Below, piece after piece: positions 21,678 through 34,018 of a stretch of 64,000 nucleotides of DNA (positions are counted from its first letter, which is position 1; each line of letters begins with the position of its first letter). The notes below the pieces were generated by a model. That model did no database searches and was not told the origin of the DNA. It worked only from the letters and a program-made list of their open reading frames with translations. Source of the stretch: Vicia villosa (taxonomy: Eukaryota > Streptophyta > Magnoliopsida > Fabales > Fabaceae). The position numbers were made by a program, and so were the translations under genes. The stretch is taken from NCBI RefSeq assembly GCF_029867415.1, contig NC_081184.1:80636364-80700363 (forward strand), written 5' to 3'.

Positions 21678-24146
21678 ATGAACAAATCAGGGGTTGCAAT
21701 TTTGAGGGCGAGTTTGGTAATTGTAGCTCTATGCATAGCAGGTTACATACTATGTCCTCCTCTCTATTGGCATTTCAAAGAAGGTTTAGCTGCTGTCAAA
21801 CAGTCTTCTTCTTCTTCCAGTTGTGCCCCTTGTCTCTGTGATTGTTCTTCACAACCCACTTTTTCAATTCCTCAAGGTTTTGTTTACTATCCCCTCTTCT
21901 TTTTTCTGTATTTTATTACCTTTCCTTTATTGTCCAGTTTTAGATCTAGCTCAAAATTTGATTTTTCCTCAATTGGGTAGTTCAGCTCAGAAAAAAAATT
22001 GAATCTTTTTGAGATCTAGAGTCTATGTGATTCTGTTTTTGATTGTAGTAACTGGTAATAGTTCAATAATTAAATTTGAGTGATTATTTGATTAATAGGC
22101 ACTATTGATCTGACTTTTCAGTTAATTGTGCATAAGATTTTTGCTTCTTTAATGTTATTATTATGCTAGGGTTTTTATAATTGTTCTAAGAATTTCTAAG
22201 AAATTAATAGACCAGTATGAATTACGAACTTGAAACTTGATCTAAGTTCCAACTCTATTTAGGGTATGCTTTTATCATAGGTTTTGATTTGATATGAAGT
22301 GATAAGACCTGATTAACAAACTAATTGCCAATTATACATCTTACTGAAGCAAGTGGGAACCTGTAGTACATTCGTGGCCAAAATGATGAGCGGAATTTTA
22401 AATAGTAGTCGTAACAATTGTGGTTGCATCGCGTTTCTTGATATTATGGAGAATCGTGGTCAAATTTGGTTGATGCGGCTTCAATTATGGTTGCTTCACG
22501 ATTTTGTGGTCGTGGTGACAAACTAACAATTGTGGTTGTGTTGGGATTCTTGATATTGTGGAGAATCGTAGTCAAATTTGGTTGATGTGACTTCAATTAC
22601 TGGTTACTTCACGATTTTGCAGTCGTGGTAACAAACTGACAATTGTTGGTGCAATCGAGATTCTTGATATTGTGGAGAATCGTTGTCAAATTTAGTTGAT
22701 GCCGCTTCAATTGCGGTCGCTTCACGTTTTTGACAATATAAAAAATCTTGATGTTGCGGCCTAGCTCTTGACCGCATAAAATCCTATTGAAGAAGCATAT
22801 CCGTAAAGTTGTCTACCACTAACCTATTACTTTCGTCAACATAAACAAACAAAATTAAAGTAAAGCAATGCAACCTTAGAACACTGTTATTTCTTTTGGT
22901 TAACACTAATAGATTGAAACCATTAATTAATCAACAACGACATAAGTTAAAGCTTCAATGTAAATCGGGCATAAGCAATGCTACCTTAGAACACTATTAT
23001 TTCTTTTGGTTTTATCATAATTTACTGCTCCTTTCTTATCATCTAACGGTAAATCGGGCATGTACTTACTTCAAGTTCTTTCACTTTTTCTCTGCAGGGC
23101 TGAGCAACATTTCATTTGGAGGTTAGTTTCTGCATCCTAGATGAACTAAATTGAAATCCATTGAATAACTCATGTTGGTCTTGATACCAATGATACACAT
23201 TAGTATGATGGTAGGCACGGCCGTCTTTGGGGGGGCGTATAAGGCGGACTACCGCAGAGGACTTAAAATTTGACATGGTTCAATCATAGTTAAATAGGGC
23301 CTCACAAAATATTGTTATGGTTAAACAGTGGAAAAATATGACCCCTATTTATCTTTTCACAGTTAAACCGTAGCTAATCTATTGAGGGCATCCAAAAACA
23401 TAACACGGCTCTAATGATAGGAGTTGAAGTGCAATTGTTGAGAGTCACTTTGAATAATATGATAAATCGCTATTTCTACTTTGACAGAACCATCTTTTAG
23501 TAAATAGGATCACAAAATCTCACACCTCTTCGGTGTTTTCTTACAAGATTCATGCTTAGTTTACATTTTCCTGATTATATCTATTTTAGAATTTGGTCTA
23601 AATTTGAATAAGAAATTTTTTGTCTGAAGTTTGATATTTGAATAAGAAGTTTTTGGTCTAAATATGAAAGCTCAAGAACAAAAAATTCATTTTGCGCACA
23701 GTGTTGTTGTTGTGAGCCATCTTTTTAGTGGCATTTATGGCTCAACTTCCTTCACCGACAAATTTTCTTTTTCTTTTCTTGATTGAAATTGCTACTCAGA
23801 TTGTGCAAAGCCTGATCCAGAAGTAAGCGGAGACACCGAAAAGAATTTTGCAGAGCTACTATCAGAGGAACTAAAGCTACGCGAAACCGATGCTTTAGAA
23901 AATCAGCGACATGCTGACATGGCTCTCCTTGAGTCAAAGAAGATCGCATCTCAGTATCAGAAAGAAGCAGACAAGTGTAATTCTGGTATGGAAACGTGCG
24001 AGCAGGCGAGGGAGAAAGCCGAGTTGGCATTAGTCGCTCAGAAGAAGCTAACTGCATTGTGGGAGCTTCGAGCTCGCCAGAAAGGATGGAAAGAAGGAGT
24101 TGCCAAATCGAATGCTCAGTCTCAGGGAAAAGTACAAACTTCTTAG
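21678..24146 (+). CDS. DUF1068 family membrane-anchored coiled-coil protein
   Basis: Exons 21678-21876, 23098-23121 and 23800-24146 join in consistent phase with GT...AG borders to give 189 aa. Residues ~8-28 (VAILRASLVIVALCIAGYIL) form one hydrophobic segment, probably a signal anchor. A Ser/Cys-rich stretch follows, then a long charged helix from ~75 with the block SYQKEADKCNSGMETCEQA-like, here SQYQKEADKCNSGMETC, and LTALWELRARQKGWKEG. These are the signature of the plant DUF1068 family as I remember it from Arabidopsis. The function is not established; a single-pass membrane protein with a coiled-coil domain is the fair description. Exon 2 is a 24-base micro-exon. Intron 1 (1.2 kb) contains a tandem repeat, and intron 2 a probable hAT-derived insertion. 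No defect is visible. Confidence 0.85.
22407..22745. repeat. ~113-bp tandem repeat inside intron 1 of the DUF1068 gene
   Basis: About three imperfect units, each running AACAATTGTGGTTG ... TTCTTGATATTGTGGAGAATCG ... CAAATTTGGTTGATG ... TTCACGATTTTG ... GTGGTAACAAAC. Starts are near 22413, 22525 and 22638 (period 112-113 bp). There is no coding signal. Confidence 0.8.
23208..23421. mobile_element. Probable decayed hAT-type MITE in intron 2 of the DUF1068 gene
   Basis: ATGGTAGG (23208-23215) and ATGATAGG (23414-23421) are a 7-of-8 matched pair flanking a 198-bp segment. Its ends show GCCGT-bearing inverted termini (CACGGCCGTCTT left, TAGAGCCGTGTT read from the right). The interior has no coding capacity. 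One mismatch in the duplication and imperfect ends point to an old copy. Confidence 0.45.
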
Positions 24147-24535
24147 AAACATGATACCTTCATGGAGTGTTTCTTGCATAATAGTTTTCAAAGTGTTTTT
24201 AAATACTGGTAATTGTAATTCATGTAGTTCTCTTATGAATTGAAGAAAGCTTAAGTGTAAAATATAAATGTTGCATTTCTAACCCATTTTTGGGCATTGA
24301 TTCCTGATGTACTACTGCTGAAAGCTAGAAATTGTTATTTATTATGATGATATTTTACAGAGAAAATTTATTAATACTTCTGGCTTGATTTTGGAGGTTA
24401 TTTTCTTTGTTTATCTTGTACAATAGAGAATCCATTGAGCACTGTTTTTGGAACCATACACCTTCGTAACTTTAATGGCTTATTACTAAAATTGTGTCTG
24501 AATATATCACCCATGTCACAATTAGGGTCATTTTA
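24147..24535. other. 3' flank of the DUF1068 gene
   Basis: Probable 3' untranslated region followed by non-coding sequence up to the decayed copia element. Nothing else was recognised. Confidence 0.4.
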
Positions 24536-26060
24536 ACAAAAAATGTATATATATTTCAAAATGAATATTATTTTTGTAACTAATTATGTTGAATCAACTT
24601 AATCATACTTAACTGAATTAGTTACTGAATTATCCACATCTCCCTATAAATAGCCTTGCACAGCTATTACAATCAAGACTCCACCTTACTCTCTCTCATT
24701 GAGCTTGAGCCAACTTCTCACAATGGTTCTCCATGATTTCAAATGGATATTTGCTATGCACAATGAGAGTGCTATTGGATGCAAATGAGTGTTTAGAGTG
24801 AAGTAAAACCCAATGGTTAAGGTTTGTTTCCAAAGATTAGTTTTTATGTTTAGAGTGAAGCAAAACTTCCATGAATATCCACTATGTTTATGTTTATGAC
24901 ATTATTTTTTATTAAAATTCTCAACCTCACATTCAACAACCCATCACCAACAGGGATGTTCAATTCCCACTCAAGCAACTAGGTAACTTAGATTATTTTT
25001 TGGATATTGAAAGTCACTACATCTTCAATTGCAACGTGTTTCTTTCTCAAAACAAAATACATAAGAGATCTTTTAAGCAAGACCAACATTAGGGATGCCC
25101 AAGGGCTAGCAACCACTATGGTTGCAATATAAATATGTTCAAGCTTGGATCTGATTACCTCAATAATCCTACTTAGTATAGGTTCATTGTTGGTGCCTTA
25201 TAGAAATAAACTTATTTATCAAGGCTATTTGTCTTTCTTGTCTCAACCTATAGAAAGTCACTAAATTGTTGTCAAAAGTATATTAACGTACTTTATAGGT
25301 AAAGTCCATCATGGTCTCCTTTTCAATGCATTCTTTTATGGTGATTGAGGAAGTGATTAAGATGATTGAAAGTATGCACGAAACAATTGTATCTACCTTG
25401 GACCAAAATTGGTCTCATGGTGGTCAAAGAAACAAACCCTAGTTATCAAGTAAAACATTGAGGTTGAGTATGTAGTCTTGCTAACCCTACAACAAAGGTA
25501 TTGTGGATGCAATCACTTCTAAAAGAGCTCAACGTCTCCTTCAACACATATTTTATTTTGTGACAATTTGAGCATTGTGCCTCTATCACATCCAACGTTG
25601 TGTCAAAACAAAACACGTGGAATTGGATATTTTCTTCCTAAGGAATAGGAAATGGTGATCCACAAGACTCTTGCAATTCACTAAATACCAGCAATTGATA
25701 AGTATGTTAATTTGCTGGTCTAGCATATCTTTCTTCTAAGGTTTCTTACTCTAAGAGATAAACTTAGAATTTTTTTATAAAGGTTCTCTAACATAAACAA
25801 ATTCTTTTGAATTTAAAAGGAGGGTATAATAGTAAGTAGCATAAGTTGTAACCATAACTAGTATGTCATCAAAATAAAATAACCAATTCTATAACTAAGT
25901 ATGTTGAGTAAGCTTAGTTATAACTAAGTAACTTAATTAGTTAAACCTCCTTATAAATAGCCATACACAAACTATTACAATGAAATGATTTACTTCTAAA
26001 GAAATATGATAACATAATTCTATCTTTCTCCGAATTCTAAAGTGTTCTAAGAGATCAAAT
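24536..26060 (+). mobile_element. Decayed Ty1/copia element with diverged LTRs and an RNase H relic
   Basis: Two diverged direct repeats bracket it, at roughly 24565-24690 and 25880-25990. They share TATGTTGA.TAA.CTTA, TTAATTAGTTA-like spacing, CTCCCTATAAATAGCC / CTCCTTATAAATAGCC (TATA box) and an ACTATTACAATCAA-like end. Between them, 25415-25740 translates in broken frames to copia RNase H blocks: LVSWWSKKQ, EVEYVVL, ILFCDNLS and a KTRGIGYFLP segment, ending LRDKLRIF. A purine tract AAAAGGAGGG precedes the right repeat. Gag, integrase and RT are gone. Exact ends and TSD were not resolved. Confidence 0.65.
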
Positions 26061-27187
26061 TCTAAAGTGTTTTAGAAGATGAATTGTGCATTTTCTCTCG
26101 GTTTTTAATAAAAAAAAGTGTGTTAGTCGTGATAAGAGGAAAACTTTTAGCACTTTTTGTCACTTACAATCTATCAATTGAAATATGGATAGTGATTGAC
26201 TTTTGGGATTTTATAGAATCTCACACTTTGCATGTGGATGGTATGGCTAATTTGTTTTTAACTTCAGAAAAAATTGATCACAAGTGCAAAGAGATATGTG
26301 GAGTGTTTGCCTGTGGAGTATTTGGCATTTTCGATATCTGTAAATTGTGAGGAAATGTGGCAGAAAGTGTACAAAGGGTTTATGAAAGGATGAAAGTATT
26401 GAATTGTGCTTAAAGGATGAAAGTAGTAACTTAAACAAAGAAAAAATAATGTATCTAGTTCTAGATTATATTTTATCAGTTAAAGAGGGAAAACGTATGG
26501 ATTGCTTCAAACTATTCATTAGAAGGGGAAGCTAAGTCTTGACAGTATTGTTTTTGGGCTAGATACAAAGACAATAGTGGATAGCATACATAAATTTTGT
26601 TTTCGATTTTCTCAGTTTAAGAAATACACTATTAGTTCCTTAACTTTAATAAAATGTTAAGTTAGTCACTTAACAAAAAGTTTGTAAAGTTAAAGTTAAA
26701 GTTTATAAAATGTCGGGAAGGGTTGAGCTCTAACTTTCAGTCAAACATTAATTCATTCATAAAACTTTGAGCATTATTAAACACAATAATCGATCCAGAC
26801 TAGAGGATACAAATGGGGGCAAACATGAGTTGACTCTGTCATAAGATGAGACTTGAACAGCCAGCCATAGCCAAAATTAACTTGTTACAATCTCCATCTG
26901 AAAACCGAAGCATAAGCTCGTGTCAATTGTATGATATGAGAGAATTAATCAAGGCCAAAATATCAATTGATAGTTGAGATTGAATTTCTGTGGACAAATT
27001 GGATTTAAAGTTTAAATATATAATACAAAATTCCAAATATATATATTTTTCTATAATAATTTAAAGTGGCACAGGCCAGAAAATTCAATGAAAGTTCATC
27101 CATCAATCCCAATTTGGAGCACTTACCAAAGTATTTTCTAAATCCCAAACTGCGGAATAGAGGAGTATATTATCTAGACTGTTCCAC
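26061..27187. other. Non-coding spacer downstream of CAP-H
   Basis: The open frame at 26084-26350 has no recognisable domain. The right part should hold the CAP-H 3' untranslated region. Nothing else is supported. Confidence 0.35.
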
Positions 27188-30100
27188 TTAGAGTGCAGGC
27201 TCAGCATCAGGTGGAAGGAATATTGAAAGATTATCCAAGTTGGGAAAGCCTTGAAGTCTCAATCCATTCTCATTTGCCAAATGCAGTAGACATATAAAGC
27301 ACAAATGAGGAGATATGTCACTGATGTTTGCGGCAGCATTGCATTTGGCAGGAAAATTAGCCAACACATTCTTGAAATATATTATTTCTTCTTGATCCTT
27401 TAGGATAAAGAAAGGGTACAAAATTGCAAGAATTAGAAATACAGCTTTTATTATGCTCTAGTATACTATGGAAAGTTAAAATAGCATCATGTCTAGAAGA
27501 AAATTTACTAGCAAGTTTTATTTCAGTGGGGAAAACCAGAAAGGGAAATATAATTGTGGAAAGAAATGACAACAAATACTTTGTACGATGAACTTCTTTA
27601 GAAATGGAGGTATACCTGAACAGGAGGAAGTTTAGCAGATGCCTGAACTTGGTCCCAAAGAGTAACTTTTAGCGCTTGAACATCAACTTGTTTGGACGTT
27701 TTGTCATACTGTACTTCGACTTTACTGACCTGTTATTTGAAAATAAGCAATATATTATTATACCAAAATTCTTGCTGCAATATTTTGATTAAAAATTAAT
27801 GATGTGTATGTGCTGATGAAAGACATCATCCTATCGTTTAGGTGTATAATACCTTGAAAAACATATTAAGAGCAAGTGTGTATATACTAAAAAAAAACTA
27901 CCTGACGAGGCTGAGTAATAAGAGTGTCAAGGTCCTCAATATCATTGTGATGAACACCTTCATATTCACCACCCTCATCACCTCCACAAGCACTTCCATT
28001 ATCCCATGAAGGGAATAAATCATTCTCGTTGAACTGATCACTAGATCCATCTGCATCTGCAAATGCACCCAAACTTTAAATACAATCTAAAGACAGCTGA
28101 AAATATTTTAAATGATCTTGATATATACAAGAGTGGTGATTAATCTATATTTGAAAAGGGAAAACTTTAAAACATTTTACCTGGGACTCTTTTTGCCCTC
28201 CTCCCAAGACACTAAAGAAAGAACAAGAATCATTAGAGATAGCCTGACAAAGGCACTAAACAAACATCGCTCCAGACAAGAAAAGTACTTTGAAACTGAT
28301 TTCTATGTTTTAAATAAACTACCTTCACATCCGGAAGAAGAAATAGCTTGACAAGTTCCTCTGGCTGATAGTGGCAGTCCTCTGGAAGTTTTGTATTGCA
28401 AGGCGGCCTACTCTCAGGGAGAAGTAATGTTTTTGGATTCTTGGGAGGAGCAAATATATCCATAAAGTTTTTCTCCAGAGAATTTGTGAAATCTAAATCA
28501 ACTTCAGTTTGTTTCTTACTCTTTGTCTGCCTAGTTTTCAGGGTTGACCCATCTTCGGAAGTAGGTTGAACCTCAGAAACTACAACAAAGTAATTAGAAT
28601 AAATACAATGTTCATTTCTAAGAAACATAGGTTTAAATCTCTTTATCTGGCCACCAAACCTCACCTTTAGATTTTTTATACTTCCAATGATCAGGGCCTG
28701 CCCAAGCATTCTGTTTTGAATTAAAACCCAGACTCAAGAATAAGAAACCATCAACATTTTCAAATCTGTCATCCATATCAGACTCTGTGGAAGGAAATTG
28801 CTCATTTTCCTACAAAACTTAGAGTTTAACTTTAGCCAATGCATCATTCACTTGTTAGACTGTCAAAAGACTATTTTAAGAGCTTATTCAAAACAGTCAT
28901 AGAGGTTTCTATGGTTAAAACATGAGAAAACCTGAGGGTAACTAGAGAAACTTGGATCAACATCATTAGAGCCTAGATCAGCAACAACTGGTTGGTCATC
29001 ATGATCATCACTCCAGGTCGTGCAGTTCTCATAGTCTGCTCCGTCAGCCCCATTTTCACAATTAAAATCAGCATCAAGCTCTTCAGCTGAATTCTGGCCA
29101 TGAAGTTGAAAATCAGTAGGCCTTCTATTAGTCTCATCGAATTGGTTTACTATAGTCCGGAGAGTTGGAGAAATTTCTTTCTTTACATGCATCTCCAATA
29201 ACATCTGCTCAACACAATCTATAAAGAAAAGTCCGTCACAATTAATCACATTGAATGTGTTTCAGTTTGCAAATGTACTGATAGTGACAGTTTCACCGAA
29301 TATTTCACAAGGCAACGCACCTTTGGCAAAAGAAATATCAATGCTATTCGAGGTATCAGGTTCATTTTGCCTTTTCATACATTTTGCAGGTACTTCTTGT
29401 GAATCAAAGAGCATCCTACAACCACCATATACTCCGAGATTATTCATTAAAAGGCCTTTGGCTCCTCCTTCGTCAAATTTTGCCGTTGTTTGGCGATAGA
29501 GGGGATCCACAACAAATGCAGCTGAAAGGAATATAATATAACAGCATATACATTTTCAGCAAAACTTCAACCCTGCTTGCTGCCTATAACTAGTAACGAA
29601 AAATAGAATAATGATTCGAAATCACCATCAAACTTCTTGACATTAAGAGCCTCAAAAGATGATTCCAGTGTTGACAAAGGTGACAACTGCATGAACAAAC
29701 AACTGTTCAAACCAAGCAGAAACTATCATTAACCAGTCAAGACCAAAGATCCAAAAACTACTGACCTTTCTATCTGTCTCTTTCCTGCTTCCTTTTTGTC
29801 CACTTTCAACATTAATACTCTCCAGACTAGTGTCTGACATTAAGACTTATCATTAGTTAAAACTTAATAAAGAACAAATATTACAAAGCCAAAAGTAAAT
29901 TAATATCAAGCCATATGAATTCATACATTCACAAGATATCAAACATGTACTAGGAATATCAAGTCATTTGAGTTGATACATTTACAAGATATCAAACAGT
30001 ATTAGAAATAGAGCATATGTTATATTACAATACACCATATACAAGATGGAAGAAAGGCAATCCCAATAACTCTTATCTACAAAGAAATCATCAAGAAAAT

Positions 30101-31254
30101 CAGAATGTGCTAGGCTTGGTAAGAGGGAAATGATTGTAACCTGGCTCAGCGTCTTGTCCCGCTCTATTCATCCCACCAAGGACTTTGTATGCCTCAGAAT
30201 GCACTGAATCCACCCTTAATGAATAAATTTTGACACCAGCCTCAAGAGTGCAGCTTGCCTGTCAAAATAAAATTTAATGAAACTACACTAAGTATTACAC
30301 AAATACAACTTTGTTTGTTCATCCTAGCAAGCTATGTAGCACTAACATGTCGGATTGAAGCCATGCCCGTTGTGGGACATCGACACATGTAATTATATTC
30401 AATCACTTCCAATTTCCTAACCTATTACCACCAACCATATGCCATTGTTGTGTATCCCTCTGTTAGTGTTGCATAGTTAGTAAATTCATATGCGTAGCCC
30501 ATAATCTAACCAGTTAACTTGTATAAAGTAGCACATAACACTTCCGATTGATGCCATGGCCAGTAACACCGAAACATGAAATTATATTCAATCACTTCCA
30601 TTTTCTTAAATTACTACCACTGTATGCGTGTCCATAGCTAGCAAGATCATATGTGCAGCCCATAATCTAATAATCAATTTCGCATAATCTAGTAGACTTG
30701 GAATTATAGCACATGACATCACTAATTGCAAGAAAACCATCCAACAAACATCATATGCTAAAAAGTATAAACCCTAATCATATCCATACAAGTTTAAAGC
30801 ACACATACCTTCTGAAAGTTGGTCTCCGTATCATTTTCTTCTTCCGGCTTAACAATATCAGTAAGGTGATCAATCAAGTTCAACTCCCAAGTATTTTTCT
30901 GATTAATTTTCTGCGCACCAACAACGTTCAAGTCACGCCAAAGCAAGGAAAAATTCAAACAAAAAACAAAGCAACATTTCAATTTCATTCTGTGCATACA
31001 TTTTCGCTGGCAAGCTTTATGCAGTTCTGGAACAAATCGAAGATCTGCTGTTTGTTGAGACAGGGATCAGAATCGGCATCGGTGGATTGGGAGACAGTTT
31101 GAGTCTTGCGGCGGATAACGGCGGCGCGTGCTGCACGTGCTTGGGCGCGTTCCAGCTGATCGTCATTGGAACCGAGTATGAAGGGACTGGTGGGGGATTG
31201 AATTCGTGCCGCAACGGGAAGTCTCTGTCTAGTAGGGCTAAAGGTTTCCTCCAT
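27188..31254 (-). CDS. CAP-H: Condensin complex subunit 2 (CAP-H / Barren kleisin)
   Basis: Thirteen exons on the minus strand join in phase with GT...AG borders: 31254-31000, 30910-30809, 30258-30141, 29833-29766, 29686-29626, 29521-29321, 29218-28932, 28809-28665, 28579-28323, 28211-28181, 28056-27902, 27729-27616 and 27397-27188. This gives 667 aa, close to the length I recall for Arabidopsis CAP-H (about 670). Conserved plant blocks are clear: RIQSPTSPFILGSNDD, LFQNCIKLASENKINQKNTW, ALNVKKFDAAFVVDPLY, EGGAKGLLMNNLGVYGG, IFAPPKNPKTLLLP, PEDCHYQPEELVKLFLLP and ISPHLCFICLLHLANENGL. The protein is the kleisin that links the SMC2 and SMC4 heads in condensin I: its N-terminal helices contact SMC2 and its C-terminal winged helix contacts SMC4. 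Long acidic loops separate these parts. The gene appears intact. A large solo LTR begins about 330 bp upstream of its ATG. Confidence 0.93.
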
Positions 31255-31577
31255 TGAAGAAGGCGAAGGTTAGGGTTTGGAAGTGGAAGTGAGGAAGAAG
31301 ATTAGAGAGAGATCTGGAGAAATTCGAATTGTGTGGGTTCCCTCTAGTTTTGCAATTTGAATTGGAAGTTTGATATTTTATGAAGAAGACGTTTATTTTG
31401 AAGTAGCGGCGGTATTCGTATTATTTTGAAACAAAAACTTATTTTATGTAAAACTAAAAAGAAAATGCTTATACGTGAAAACAAGAAAGATAGGAATAAT
31501 TTCAATTATTTATTATCACCATCACGAAGTTAAATTTAAAATAAATTAAAAATTATATTTTAAAATAATGATATGTG
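31255..31577 (-). promoter_or_regulatory. Short upstream region of CAP-H
   Basis: Only about 320 bases separate the CAP-H start codon from the solo LTR boundary. The stretch nearest the ATG is the presumed 5' untranslated region (GA-rich on the plus strand). No clear TATA box, E2F site or AACGG mitotic element could be picked out by eye, so the core promoter either lies in this short stretch without obvious motifs or extends into the LTR. Confidence 0.4.
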
Positions 31578-33711
31578 TATGTTGTAACACCCCTTTTAGA
31601 CCCAAAAATAAATAAACATATAATCAGAGAATAAGTATGCATATAATTCAAAAGGGCGTCACATCGATGTTTTCAAAAACTAAAAGTTTTTAAAAACCGA
31701 CAGCATTTATCTACAATATACAATACACCTGATCATTTCAAATAACACATAAACATTTAATTACAATTCACACAGAATATGCATTCACAGCGGAAAATAC
31801 TAAAATACTCATGTATTTCATAAAATGATTCATGTCCCATACCATGATCATATCTCAAAATCATCTCAACATAAAATAAAACATAATTAGAATATTTGGC
31901 TTAAAAGCCTCTCAACAACAAGTAGCCAAATAAACAGGTTCTCAAGTCATAACATAATACATAACCAAATAGAACACATGAGTTCAACACGACTAGTCTA
32001 CCCAGTATTACATGACCAGAGCATCGACTCACTACCTAATCTCCAACAAACACGGAAGAATCTCCGGCTAGATCACGCACGAGTTACTAAACTCCAGAAC
32101 CTGCATGTCGCCAAACGAAGGCAACATTAAAATAGAAGGGTGAGAATACGAATCATTATGAAGAAAGTATAATAAGATACAATGGTTAAGATCAACAATT
32201 AGAGGAATTCATTACACCTTGTCTAATCATGTAACATAATATGAATCAATATATTCACATATATTAAGCATTCACCAAGTATAAAGAGTATATTATTCTA
32301 ATTCCAATACTATATTTCCAATTATGCACATAACCATAATTATCACATATTCACACATTAACCAAATATGTATCCAAACATCACCCATTTCAATTATCAA
32401 ACTCATACACATATCACAATTACATCAATTCACATATTCAATTACCACATAACTCTAATGTGACTCAATGCAAGATATGTGACACTATGCATGTGGTACC
32501 GCAATGTGAACTCAACGTTTCACCGCTTTCCGATTCAATATCTAGAATCCAAGCCACGCTTCCAATCCGGACAAGATCAAAGCCACCACGTATGTTTCCA
32601 ATTAAGGATCAACGTATTCTACGTCTATTTCCATTCAAGGATCACCGTCTATTACCATGTGAACCCACAGTTTCACCGCTTCCACAATAAAGTCGACTAT
32701 GCTATGAATGAATGTACAATTACCAACAAACTATGCAATTAAGATTACCTCATCAATCTTAACTTACCGCATACCCATAATAATTCAACTCTATGAATTA
32801 TATATCAAATTGTACACAACATTCACAACACATTGATATCAATCCACATAATAGAAACAATATTCAATTAAGATTCACAAAATATAATTAACACTAGTAA
32901 ATCATACTATCTCATGTTAATTCATATTGCCGACAAAAAATAAGAATATACTTCCAAACCAAGTATCAATTCATTAGTATTTGGCCAAAAATACAATTAC
33001 GGTTAAATTATCAAGATATCGTACTTACCGACAAAACCGAATAATTGATCAAATCCCAAATTTATTTCAATCAATTAAACTTATTGAAATTAATTTAACT
33101 ATTAAGTAAATCAACTAATTAATAATTACACTACATTAGTTCCAAGTTACTAATTCATTTTCTATTTCAAAACTAATATTTAATATAAAAGATATTCAAA
33201 TCCACACTATTTCGGTCAGTTCGTAAATATCACATTTTCAACAAAATAACACAACTATGTTAATCTACTAATTAAACTTAGCTACCACGTAAATTTTCAT
33301 CAAATTCCGAACAACTAATTATACTGCTTAATTCGACTATTTCGATTAAACGGGACTATTTTGCATTTCATTTTGTTTTCTAACTTCTACTATTACATAA
33401 TTCAATATACTATTCCTGTTTCTATTATATTTCATGCATTTCCAATTTTGCTAACCCCATAGTGACACGTGGCAGATCCCTCACCATACTTAGTAGTACT
33501 AGTTTCTTAAACTCTTAGAATTTGGTGTATCACAGCAAAATAATTAAGTATTAGAATATGCACATGGTATACTATTTGGATACATATTGGAAAATGGCAT
33601 TATTCTACCCGTTCACCAACACAGTAGAATATATAGAATCATTATATTGGCACATAGATCATTATATTGTTCGTATAAATATATTTGTGACTAAAAGATG
33701 TGCACATGATA

Positions 33712-33982
33712 TGATAAGAAGCTAATCCTACCAAGACTATCAATTTAGGGTTCAACAATAAAAAGAGGAAGACATTAAAAATAAACTAAAGAAATAGAGA
33801 TAAAATAAACTTTGATTTCTTTTATACCCTTAATTGTGTCAAAGACACTACATATATAGTACTCATAGTGACACTAAACTAGAAGGCCCAAATGAAAAGT
33901 CCAATTCAACAAAACATTTAAATCAAATAACAACTAACATGATTATATTACTAATTAAAATATCTAATTACACCTCCTATCA
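33712..33982 (-). repeat. 3' LTR of the transducing element
   Basis: A 271-bp direct repeat of 36939-37209 bounded by the TGATA duplication. Confidence 0.9.
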
Positions 33983-34018
33983 TTGCCGTCGGGTTCACTT
34001 GAACCTTGTCCTCAAGGT

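Noticed and set aside
31387..31420. AGCGGCGG near CAP-H as an E2F site
   Set aside because: It does not match the TTTSSCGC consensus closely enough to call.
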